A stretch of 45,634 nt of DNA from Verrucomicrobiota bacterium. Its GTDB lineage: Bacteria; Verrucomicrobiota; Verrucomicrobiia; Opitutales; UBA953. This document shows positions 33,205 to 42,028 of this stretch, piece after piece. Under the pieces are notes generated by a model. That model was not told the DNA's origin, did no database searches, and was given only the letters and a program-made list of their open reading frames with translations. The stretch covers positions 89,867 to 135,500 of the forward strand of contig SUVQ01000008.1 of assembly GCA_015061905.1 (NCBI GenBank), read 5' to 3'. Position 1 is the stretch's first letter. The number at the start of each line of letters is the position of its first letter. A program made the translations under genes and the position numbers.

Positions 33205-35963
33205 GACCTTTGAAACTGACAATCGCCGGATTCGGCCCTTATGCAGATGAACAGCAGATAGACCTTGAGCGCCTCGGCGACCGGGGACTTTATTTGATTT
33301 CCGGGGACACCGGCGCAGGGAAGACTACGATTTTCGACGCCATTACATTTGCGCTTTTTGGAGAGGCAAGCGGGGATAGCCGAAAAGCCAACATGCTTCG
33401 CTCAAAATATGCTAAAGCAGAGAGCCAAACTTACGTTAAATTAACGTTTCGTCATAAAGGATGCGATTACACCATACGTCGCGAGCCTGAATATGAACGC
33501 CCCAAGGAACGCGGGACTGGTACAACGAAGCAATCGGCCAGAGCCGAGTTAACCATGCCGGACGGCGACGTAAAAACCAGAATAAAGGAGGTTGATAATG
33601 AGATACGTAATATTGTGGGGTTGACGCGCGATCAATTCGCTCAGATTTCTATGATTTCTCAAGGAGACTTTCGAAAGCTTTTGGAGGCGAATACGCAAAA
33701 AAGACAGGAAATATTCCGAGAGATTTTTCATACATCTCCGTATCGAGTGCTTCAGGATCGCCTCAAGGCAGAAGCAACAACAATAAAGAAACAGTGCGAT
33801 GACGAAAGAAACGGCATCCGCCAGTACATGACCGGTATTGCCTGCTCAGAGAATTCGGCGTTGCTTGACGATGTCCAAAAAGCGCGTAGCGGGACTTTGA
33901 CTGTATCTGATTTTGTTCGTCTGCTTGATAATCTTGACGCTGAAGATCGTACGGAAGATGGCAAACTTACGGAGCAAAACAACGTGCTCAATGAGCAGGA
34001 AAGGACCGTACTTATCCAACTTAATCAAGCGGAAGCTTATCGAAAAGCTAAGGAGAAATTAGAAGACCAGAAAAGCACCGAAATTCAAGCAGAGGCGGAT
34101 TTAAATCAAGCCAAGAAAGATTTAGAGAATGCGGAGAGACATGCTCCGGAGATAGAAGAATTACAAACCAAGATTACTGAGATTGACATGCGATTGCCCG
34201 AGTACGATGAACTGGAGGCGAAGGTCAATGAGTGTACTACACAAAAAGAGGAGCTGAAAAAAGAAGAAGAGAAAAAGACTCAAGCAGAACGGCAAAAAGA
34301 CACACTGAGAAGTGAGATTGCAACTTTAAGAGGCGAGCTTGATCTTCTTAGTAATGCTGGAGTCGAAAAGGCGAATTTGATTGCCCACAGTCAACAGATT
34401 TTGGAGCAGATTGGAAAATTCCAGAAGCTGATTCGCGGCATCGACAAGCTCGGCAGGCAAGAGAAAGAACTAACGAGCCTTCAGAAAAACTATCGCGAAA
34501 AAGAGAAAGACAAGGAATACGTATGGAAAGCGTATGAAGGTAAGAACAAGGCTTTTTTGGACGAACAGGCAGGTATTATTGCATCTGGGCTTAAAGAAAA
34601 TCAGCCTTGTCCGGTATGCGGGTCGGTAGAACATCCGTGCCGTGCGGAAAAATCTGAAAATGCACCTACCGAAGTTGAGGTTAAAGAAGCAAAAGCTAAG
34701 TATGAACGGGCACAACAAGAGGCTGAAAATGCAAGTAAAAAAGCAGGGGTGCAAAAAGGCATTGTTGATTCTTCTAAGCTGTCGGTGAATGAGCAGTTGG
34801 CTGAACTTCTGCCTGGGGTAAAGTTAGAAGAAGCAAAGCAAGAAGCCGTAGTTCAAGAATATCGTCTTGGTGAGGAGTCTGAGAGCTTGAAAAAACAAAT
34901 TCGTGATGCGGAACAGCGTGTAGCCCGCAAGGTTAATCTGGAGCGAGAGATTCCCCAAAAAGAAAAAAGCCTTAAGGAGGCGGAAGACTGTTTTAATTGG
35001 GCGAATACACAGATTGCCTCACTGTGCGCCACTTCTGTCGAATTGGACAATCAGATTGAGGGTTTTCGCGTGAGGCTGAGATATGTCAATAAGCAAGATG
35101 CGATTAAGGAAAAGGAAACTTACGCCACAAATCTCCACAAGCTGAAAGAAGATATTGAAAAGACCCGAAAGGCTGTCGTTGTAATTGAAAGGAAGTTGGC
35201 TGTCATCCGTGCAACCATCGCTGAGCTTGAAAAGCAGTTAGCCGAGGGGAAGGAAGTAGATGTTTCTGAGTTGAAGGCAGAAAAAGACAACTTGGAGAGC
35301 CAAAAAGAAGGAATCAGTCAGAAACAAAGAGAGATTCACACTCGCATTACCGTAAATGCTTCCATAAAGGAGAATATTTGCGAAAAGGCTGGGGAGTTGG
35401 ATGCTCTTGAATCAAAGTATACTTGGGTTAACGCTCTTTCGGAAACTGCAAACGGAGCTCTTTCCGGCAAGACCAAGCTCATGCTGGAAACCTATATTCA
35501 GGCAACTTATTTTGACCGCATCCTCGATTATGCCAATATCCGGCTGAGAAAGATGTCCGGAGGGCAATATGAGCTAAAACGCCGACGGGACGCAGAGAGT
35601 CGCGGAAGTCAAAGCGGCTTGGATTTGAACATTGTCGATCATTTAAATTCTACGGAGCGTAGCGTAAATACCCTATCGGGCGGTGAGTCCTTTCTGGCTT
35701 CTCTTGCTTTGGCGTTAGGGCTTTCGGATGAAGTGCAAAGGTCCACGGGCATTCATTTGGACACGCTCTTCGTAGATGAAGGTTTCGGATCTTTGGATTC
35801 TGAAGCGCTTTCCAAGGCGTACATGACGCTTGCCGGCCTGACGGAAGGGAATCTCCTCGTGGGCATTATTTCTCACGTCAGCGAGCTGAAGGAGCGTATC
35901 GACAAGCAGATTGTCGTTACTAAAAACAAGTTTGGGGGAAGCAGTGCTGAAATCGTATTGTGA
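33201..35963 (+). CDS. sbcC: Exonuclease subunit SbcC (Rad50-like)
   Basis: 920-aa SMC-type ATPase. Walker A GDTGAGKTT (35-43), then two long coiled-coil arms around a zinc hook CPVC (470-473, in QPCPVCGSVEHPC), ABC signature LSGGES (about 825-830) and Walker B TLFVDEGFGSLD (Asp859, Glu860). It dimerises through the hook and activates SbcD. ATG 33201 overlaps the sbcD stop (ATGA), the usual sbcD-sbcC arrangement. The arms are shorter than those of E. coli SbcC, which has about 1050 residues. The gene ends the operon; 233 bp of spacer separate it from hsdM. Confidence 0.93.
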   Translation: MRPLKLTIAGFGPYADEQQIDLERLGDRGLYLISGDTGAGKTTIFDAITFALFGEASGDSRKANMLRSKYAKAESQTYVKLTFRHKGCDYTIRREPEYERPKERGTGTTKQSARAELTMPDGDVKTRIKEVDNEIRNIVGLTRDQFAQISMISQGDFRKLLEANTQKRQEIFREIFHTSPYRVLQDRLKAEATTIKKQCDDERNGIRQYMTGIACSENSALLDDVQKARSGTLTVSDFVRLLDNLDAEDRTEDGKLTEQNNVLNEQERTVLIQLNQAEAYRKAKEKLEDQKSTEIQAEADLNQAKKDLENAERHAPEIEELQTKITEIDMRLPEYDELEAKVNECTTQKEELKKEEEKKTQAERQKDTLRSEIATLRGELDLLSNAGVEKANLIAHSQQILEQIGKFQKLIRGIDKLGRQEKELTSLQKNYREKEKDKEYVWKAYEGKNKAFLDEQAGIIASGLKENQPCPVCGSVEHPCRAEKSENAPTEVEVKEAKAKYERAQQEAENASKKAGVQKGIVDSSKLSVNEQLAELLPGVKLEEAKQEAVVQEYRLGEESESLKKQIRDAEQRVARKVNLEREIPQKEKSLKEAEDCFNWANTQIASLCATSVELDNQIEGFRVRLRYVNKQDAIKEKETYATNLHKLKEDIEKTRKAVVVIERKLAVIRATIAELEKQLAEGKEVDVSELKAEKDNLESQKEGISQKQREIHTRITVNASIKENICEKAGELDALESKYTWVNALSETANGALSGKTKLMLETYIQATYFDRILDYANIRLRKMSGGQYELKRRRDAESRGSQSGLDLNIVDHLNSTERSVNTLSGGESFLASLALALGLSDEVQRSTGIHLDTLFVDEGFGSLDSEALSKAYMTLAGLTEGNLLVGIISHVSELKERIDKQIVVTKNKFGGSSAEIVL

Positions 35964-36196
35964 GCGCCTCCGCCCGTTTATCGGTCTCGCTTCCAACTCG
36001 AAAGGCTACTTCCGAGACGAAGAAATTTCCACTCGGAAAAATTCTGAAAAAATTTAGAATTCCACTGAATAACTCACCCTCCATAGGCAAAGAAACAAGT
36101 GACAAAAACGGAATAAGTTCTTTGTAAGGCTTTCTCCGCTCGACGAATTCTAGGCACTACGATCGAAAACCCTTCTAACATTCAATTTTTATCCAC

Positions 36197-38767
36197 ATGA
36201 ATAAGCAGCAGCTCGCGTCAAAAATTTGGGAGTCCGCAAACAAGATGCGCTCCAAAATCGAAGCTAATGAGTACAAGGACTACATTCTCGGCTTCATCTT
36301 TTACAAATTCCTTTCCGACAAGGAGCTTCGGTTTTTAAGAGAAAACGATTGGACAGACGACGATCTGCCGTCCGTGACGGAAGATGATTCCGACACGGTA
36401 GAATATGTCCGCAGGAATATAGGATACTTCATTGCTTACGAGCATCTGTTTTCTACGTGGATTGCCCAAGGTAACGATTTTAATGCCTCCAATGTAACGG
36501 ATGCTCTTTCTGCATTCAGTCGCTTAATCAATCCCTCGCACAAAAAGGTTTTTGATAAAGTCTTTGCGACGCTGGAAACAGGGCTTTCCAAACTGGGAGA
36601 AACCTCCGGGGCTCGTACCAAAGCTATTCGAGACCTCCTGTACTTGATTAAAGACATTCCCATGGACGGCAAGCAGGACTACGATGTCCTTGGCTTCATC
36701 TACGAGTACCTGATCAGCAACTTTGCAGCCAATGCCGGTAAGAAAGCGGGAGAGTTTTACACCCCGCACGAAGTGTCTTTGCTGATGTCCGAGATTGTGG
36801 CAGACCATTTAAAAGACCGGACAGAGATTAAAATTTACGACCCGACTAGCGGTTCCGGTTCATTGCTCATTAATATCGGCAAGTGTGTGGCCCGCCACAT
36901 GAACGGCGAGGATAACATCAAATACTTTGCCCAGGAGCTTAAGGAAAACACCTACAACCTGACTCGAATGAATCTCGTTATGCGTGGCATCCTGCCGGAC
37001 AATATCGTTACTCGCAACGGAGATACGCTTGAGGAAGACTGGCCGTACTTCGATGAAAACGACCCGGTGAACACCTACGACCCGCTCTATGTGGATGCCG
37101 TCGTTTCCAATCCTCCCTATTCTCAGGCATGGGGCCCCACAGATAAGGAAACGGATCCGAGATACGCCCGCTTCGGTCTCGCCCCTAAAGGCAAGGCCGA
37201 CTATGCCTTCCTGCTGCACGACCTTTACCACCTAAAAAGCGATGGCATTATGACCATTGTTCTCCCTCACGGCGTTTTGTTCCGAGGTGGAGAAGAAGGA
37301 ACTATCCGCAAGAATCTTATCGAAAACAACCACATCGACGCCATCATCGGGCTCCCCGCCAACATTTTCTTCGGCACGGGCATTCCGACCATCGTCATGG
37401 TGCTGAAGCAGAAACGCGAAAACACGGACGTTCTGATTGTCGATGCTTCCAAGGGATTTGCCAAGGTCGGCAAGAACAACGTTTTACGTGCGTGCGACAT
37501 TAAGAAAATCGTGGATGTCGTAACTTCCCGTTCAAGCGCAGAGAAGTTTTCCCGCGTGGTAAGCCGCGATGAAATCCGGGCGAACGAGTACAATCTCAAT
37601 ATCCCTCGCTATGTCGATTCCTCCGAAAAGGCAGAGAGCTGGGACATCTATGCCTCCATGTTCGGCGGTATTCCGGAAACAGAACTCGCAGAGCTCCACG
37701 AATACTGGACTGCGTTCCCGACCCTAAAACCGGCACTGTTCACAGCCGTCAACGCCGCTTATTGCCAAGCCGCAGTAACTGACATTAAAGAAGCCGTTTT
37801 CAACCATCCGGACATAGTCGCGTTTTCCGATAAATACCGCCAAGCGTTTGCTGACTTTGACGCGTTCCTTTCCTCGGAATTGCTGGACGGCATGGCAGAG
37901 ATAAATCTCACGAAAGAAGAATCCGTGCTCAGCGACAATGTCTTTACGCGCCTAAACGGAATTCCCCTTGTCGATAAATATGCGGCGTATCAATTACTTG
38001 ATGAGATTTGGAAGAAAATAGCCGTTGACCTCGAAATCATCCAGACCGAGGGATTTGTAGCCGTTAAACAGGTCGATCCGAACATGGTCATCAAAAAGAA
38101 AAACGGCAAAGACGAAGAAGTGCAGGAGGGATGGCTCGGACACGTTCTGCCGTTCCCGCTTGTCCAGGAGACCTTGCTCTCAGCTGATCTTGCTGCTCTC
38201 AATGCCAAAGAAGCCCGCTTGAACGAGATTGCCGCTGAATACGAATCTCTGTTGGAGGAGCTGAGCGAAGAGGATAAGGAAAAATCGTTTGTTAATGACG
38301 ACAAAGATGCCTTTGTTCCGAAAGAGGTTGCCAAGACAGTCAAAACGAAAGATGCCGAGCCGGAAACTCTTGCGATTCTGCGCAAGGTCAACGCCCTGTT
38401 AAATGAGGAGAAAACTCTCAAGAAGCAGGTCAAAGACGACAGCAAGGAACTCCATATCCTTACCAAAACGACAATCGAAGAATTGGATGATGCTCAGGCA
38501 AAATCCATGCTCAAGCTCAAGTGGGTAACTCCGCTGGTGGAGAAGATGGCAGGCTTGCCAGCCGCTATTATCAATGACTTCATCGCCAAGCTCATTGCTC
38601 TGAGTAAAAAGTATGAAACTACGTTTGCCGAGGTTGATCACCAGATTTCTGAGACTGAATCATCTCTTGCCAATCTTCTTGGTGAATTGACCGGCAACGA
38701 GTTTGATATGCAAGGTATCAATGAGCTGAAAAAACTGCTGGGAGGAGAGCAATATGAATCCAAATAA
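36197..38767 (+). CDS. hsdM: Type I restriction-modification methyltransferase subunit
   Basis: 856 aa. The N-terminal HsdM helical domain (WESANKMRSKIEANEYKDYI, then FIFYKFLSDKEL) is followed by GEFYTPHEVSLLMSEIV, motif I DPTSGSGSLL (215-224) and the intact catalytic motif NPPY (305-308). The enzyme methylates adenine in the target site together with HsdS. Residues beyond about 500 form a long extension with acidic helices and coiled-coil stretches (LSEEDKEKSF, LNEEKTLKKQVKDDSKELHI) not present in short HsdM proteins such as the 529-aa E. coli one. Extended versions are known in other Type I systems. hsdS starts inside the last codons (14-nt overlap). Confidence 0.95.
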   Translation: MNKQQLASKIWESANKMRSKIEANEYKDYILGFIFYKFLSDKELRFLRENDWTDDDLPSVTEDDSDTVEYVRRNIGYFIAYEHLFSTWIAQGNDFNASNVTDALSAFSRLINPSHKKVFDKVFATLETGLSKLGETSGARTKAIRDLLYLIKDIPMDGKQDYDVLGFIYEYLISNFAANAGKKAGEFYTPHEVSLLMSEIVADHLKDRTEIKIYDPTSGSGSLLINIGKCVARHMNGEDNIKYFAQELKENTYNLTRMNLVMRGILPDNIVTRNGDTLEEDWPYFDENDPVNTYDPLYVDAVVSNPPYSQAWGPTDKETDPRYARFGLAPKGKADYAFLLHDLYHLKSDGIMTIVLPHGVLFRGGEEGTIRKNLIENNHIDAIIGLPANIFFGTGIPTIVMVLKQKRENTDVLIVDASKGFAKVGKNNVLRACDIKKIVDVVTSRSSAEKFSRVVSRDEIRANEYNLNIPRYVDSSEKAESWDIYASMFGGIPETELAELHEYWTAFPTLKPALFTAVNAAYCQAAVTDIKEAVFNHPDIVAFSDKYRQAFADFDAFLSSELLDGMAEINLTKEESVLSDNVFTRLNGIPLVDKYAAYQLLDEIWKKIAVDLEIIQTEGFVAVKQVDPNMVIKKKNGKDEEVQEGWLGHVLPFPLVQETLLSADLAALNAKEARLNEIAAEYESLLEELSEEDKEKSFVNDDKDAFVPKEVAKTVKTKDAEPETLAILRKVNALLNEEKTLKKQVKDDSKELHILTKTTIEELDDAQAKSMLKLKWVTPLVEKMAGLPAAIINDFIAKLIALSKKYETTFAEVDHQISETESSLANLLGELTGNEFDMQGINELKKLLGGEQYESK

Positions 38768-39983
38768 CGATACTCCTTCCATTCGGTTCGCCGGATTTAC
38801 TGACGCTTGGGGACAACGTAAGCTTGGGGAGGTTGCCCCGCTGCGCGGTGGATATGCATTTCAGAGCAGCCATTTTAAGTGTGAGGGGATACCGATTGTT
38901 AAAATTTCAAATATACTTCAAAACGGTGAGGTTGGGGGCGATTTTGATTATTACGATGAAATATCGAGTGATGAAAACGTTACGTTACCTGATGGAGCCG
39001 CTGTTTTAGCCATGTCTGGCGCAACTACTGGCAAGGTATCTATTTTATCAAATAAGGAGAAGAAGAAAATATACCAAAATCAACGTGTTGGCTATTTCTC
39101 ACCCTGTGAGAATATCGCTTATTCTTTTATCCAAACAATCACAAGGTCTCACTTATTTACTGAACAGCTTAAGTCAGTATTGGTCGCAGGTGCTCAACCT
39201 AACGTATCCTCTAAAGACATAGATAACTTCGAGTTTTATTTCCCAACATCAATATTTGAGCAGTCCAGAATTGGCGCATTTTTAACAGAAATTGACTCCC
39301 TCATCACCCTTCATCAGCGTAAGTATGACCAGCTCGTGAACATCAAGAAATCGATGCTGGAAAAAATGTTTCCGAAAAATGGCGAGCTGGTACCCGAAGT
39401 TCGCTTCGCTGGATTTACTGACGCTTGGGAACAACGAGAGGTTGGAGAATTACTTACCGAGAGGAATGAGCAATCGCCAAAAAGTGAGGATTATCCATTG
39501 ATGGCGTTTATTGCTTACGAGGGCGTTGCCCCCAAAGGTGAAAGATATGACCGTAGTTCGTTAGTTAACGATACGGAGAATAAGTTATACAAGCATACCG
39601 AAAAGGGCGATTTCATTTATAGCTCGAACAATCTAGAAACTGGTTCGATAGGACTTAATAATTATGGTAACGCTTGTATATCGCCAGTTTATAGCATCTT
39701 CTCATGCACAGAACTAAGTATTCCTGATTTCATCGGTCGAAGGTTGTGCCGTAAAGATTTTATCAGTGAGATGGTAAAATGGAGGCAAGGAGTAATATAC
39801 GGGCAATGGAGAATCCATGAGGATGACTTCGTTAAAATTAAAATTGAGGTGCCAACCGTCCAAGAACAAAAGAAAATAGGACAGCTACTTCTTAGCTTAG
39901 ATACCCTCACCACCCTTCATCAGCGTAAGTTGGAACGGCTGCAAAATATAAAGAAAGCCTGTCTGGAGAAGATGTTTGTGTAA
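38754..39983 (+). CDS. hsdS: Type I restriction-modification specificity subunit
   Basis: 409 aa with two target-recognition domains in the usual circularly permuted layout. Each begins with FAGFTDAWxQR and ends in a coiled spacer. The spacers are close copies: LITLHQRKYDQLVNIKKSML then EKMF and LTTLHQRKLERLQNIKKACL then EKMF. The TRD bodies themselves are unlike each other, giving a bipartite asymmetric target. Matching DNA in the two spacers (CTTCATCAGCGTAAGT) could allow TRD exchange by recombination. Only one hsdS is visible, so shuffling would need another copy elsewhere. It is co-transcribed with hsdM. Confidence 0.93.
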   Translation: MNPNNDTPSIRFAGFTDAWGQRKLGEVAPLRGGYAFQSSHFKCEGIPIVKISNILQNGEVGGDFDYYDEISSDENVTLPDGAAVLAMSGATTGKVSILSNKEKKKIYQNQRVGYFSPCENIAYSFIQTITRSHLFTEQLKSVLVAGAQPNVSSKDIDNFEFYFPTSIFEQSRIGAFLTEIDSLITLHQRKYDQLVNIKKSMLEKMFPKNGELVPEVRFAGFTDAWEQREVGELLTERNEQSPKSEDYPLMAFIAYEGVAPKGERYDRSSLVNDTENKLYKHTEKGDFIYSSNNLETGSIGLNNYGNACISPVYSIFSCTELSIPDFIGRRLCRKDFISEMVKWRQGVIYGQWRIHEDDFVKIKIEVPTVQEQKKIGQLLLSLDTLTTLHQRKLERLQNIKKACLEKMFV

Positions 39984-40042
39984 TCTTCGCGCCGACTCAA
40001 AGTCTCTGTTGATTAAAGCGATTAACGCAATAGTATAAGCCT

Positions 40043-41968
40043 ATGCATACTGGAGAAAAGCAAACGCTCACGCAAATTGTCCGGGCATGGTATAAGGACA
40101 GGAACAAATGGACGGAAGCGACGTGGGGGCTGGAATTTAAGAGCGGAAAGGGAGGTTTCCCCAAAGGAATGTGGGAAACCTACAGCGCGTTTGCGAATAC
40201 CAATGGCGGTATCATCGTTATCGGCGTTAATAACGACGGCTTGTTGGAAGGGATCGGGACGGCAGAACAATTTCGCGATGAGTTTTCCAATATTCTTAGT
40301 GGGGGCTCCAAATGCAGTTCGGTCCAATGCGGAGCGAACGACATCGCTGTTGTGGATTTGGATGGGAAGGAAGTACTGGCGATTCGGGTTAACGCGGCGC
40401 CGGTTTCGCAAAAGCCGGTGTATTTAGACGGGGCGCCTATGAAGTGTTATATCCGCAGAGGCGAAGGTGACAGGCGGTGCACTGAGGCCGAGGTGGGCCG
40501 GATGTTACGGGATAGAGATACGGTGCTGAGCGATTATTCCGCAGATGCTGAGATTATCCCTAACAGCGGTCCGGAAGATTTGGATCCGCAGACGCTCTTG
40601 AAGTATCGGAACAACCTGAAGCGAAACCGAGAGCTGCATCCGTGGGCGGATTTAGATGATGAAGCATTGTTGGTTAAGCTTGGGGCTTACCGTAGGGATA
40701 GGAAGACCGGAGAAAAGGGACTGACCTTAGCCGGCTTGCTGATGTTTGGGCGTGATGAAACCATCAAAGAGCTTCATCCGATTTTCCGCGTCGATTATTT
40801 TGAGTTCGACGGTGAGGAAAAGGGGGATTCTCGGCGGCGCTGGGAGGATCGTATTACTCCGGACGGGACGTGGGAACCCAATCTGTATCAGTTTTTCTTC
40901 AAGGTCTTACCGCGTTTGACGGCAGATCTGAAGCGGCCTTTCCAATTGGACGACCGGATGATGCGTAAGGATGATTCTACGGCCTTTGAAGCGGTTCGCG
41001 AAGCACTGGCAAACGCAATTATTCACGCCGACTACAGGGAACCCGGCGGCGTTAAAATCATGAAGTCTCCGATTGGCTTGGTTTTGGAGAATGCCGGGAC
41101 GCTGCTGATGAGCGAGGAAGAGGTGTACGCCGGCGGCAAGAGTTTGTGTCGTAATAAAAATCTGCAAAAGATGTTCAAGCTTATCGGCATTGTTGAAGAT
41201 GCCGGATCCGGAGTGGACGTTTTGATGAGGGGGTGGACTGAAAACTTCTTGTGTGTACCCAAGGTGGCCGAGGACCGAAACGCTCTCAAGGTGGTGTGGC
41301 GCCTTCCCTATCTTGCCATGCAGAATAAGAATGTCATGTATGTGCAACAGGCTTTTTTAGGGCATGAAAAATACGCCCGCCTTTCTGTCGCAGAGAAAAT
41401 TACGTTGCTGCTAATGCCTACCAACGAGGCGGTAAGCAACCAAGACTTGCGGGTTTATATGCCTGGGGTGCACGCAGTAGACGTGCGCAAGATACTGGCC
41501 CATTTGCGTGACGAAGGCTACCTACGAAGCACGGGGCGTAGCAGTGCCACGAAGTATGCTTTCACGGAGGATTTGGCCAAACAGCTTCGTAAGCTTGAAG
41601 CATTGCTGGAGCTGCAAGCATCCAACGTAGGTAGTAACGTAGGTAGTAACGTAGGTAGTAACGTAGGTAGTGTGGATATGGTCGAAAAATTGGGAGCGGA
41701 ACTAAATTTGCCGGAAGAGCTGTTGGGGCGGATTGCCGTTTACCGTAGCAAGAGCAGAAATACCCGAGCGGCGACCGATAAGTTGCTGTTGGACATATGC
41801 TCCGGCAGGAGGGTGACGTTGTCCCAGCTGAGTGTTTTATTAAAGAGAGAAGCGGAGCCGTTGAGGCGAGATTTTGTTTCTACCTTGGTGCGCCACGGGA
41901 AGCTCAAGTTTACAGCCCCTCAGAAGACCGATGTCGATCAGGGGTATACGGCTGTTTTGCCTGAATAA
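40043..41968 (+). CDS. AlbA_2/Schlafen-type domain protein with GHKL-like ATPase
   Basis: 641 aa. N-terminal AlbA_2 domain (LEFKSGKGGFPKGMWETYSA then FANTNGGIIVIGVNND, residues about 29-65), then a GHKL/HATPase-type region with REALANAIIHADY (319-331) and GIVEDAGSGVDVLMRG, and a C-terminal winged-helix part. Proteins of this type (older name: RecG-like or divergent AAA-4) often lie inside Type I RM operons; their role there is unclear, with DNA/RNA binding or control of restriction proposed. It lies between hsdS and hsdR on the same strand. A four-fold NVGS repeat (528-543) forms a flexible linker before the C-terminal domain. Confidence 0.85.
   Translation: MHTGEKQTLTQIVRAWYKDRNKWTEATWGLEFKSGKGGFPKGMWETYSAFANTNGGIIVIGVNNDGLLEGIGTAEQFRDEFSNILSGGSKCSSVQCGANDIAVVDLDGKEVLAIRVNAAPVSQKPVYLDGAPMKCYIRRGEGDRRCTEAEVGRMLRDRDTVLSDYSADAEIIPNSGPEDLDPQTLLKYRNNLKRNRELHPWADLDDEALLVKLGAYRRDRKTGEKGLTLAGLLMFGRDETIKELHPIFRVDYFEFDGEEKGDSRRRWEDRITPDGTWEPNLYQFFFKVLPRLTADLKRPFQLDDRMMRKDDSTAFEAVREALANAIIHADYREPGGVKIMKSPIGLVLENAGTLLMSEEEVYAGGKSLCRNKNLQKMFKLIGIVEDAGSGVDVLMRGWTENFLCVPKVAEDRNALKVVWRLPYLAMQNKNVMYVQQAFLGHEKYARLSVAEKITLLLMPTNEAVSNQDLRVYMPGVHAVDVRKILAHLRDEGYLRSTGRSSATKYAFTEDLAKQLRKLEALLELQASNVGSNVGSNVGSNVGSVDMVEKLGAELNLPEELLGRIAVYRSKSRNTRAATDKLLLDICSGRRVTLSQLSVLLKREAEPLRRDFVSTLVRHGKLKFTAPQKTDVDQGYTAVLPE
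41624..41671 (+). repeat. Four perfect AACGTAGGTAGT tandem repeats in coding sequence
   Basis: 48 bp of identical 12-bp units encoding NVGS four times. Slippage would lengthen or shorten a linker by four residues without changing frame. Perfect identity implies recent expansion. Confidence 0.95.
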
Positions 41969-42028
41969 ACAGGCCCTCTCTCGGGCATTTATCTAAATAT
42001 TCGTCTTACGAAGGAAGAAATATTCGTC

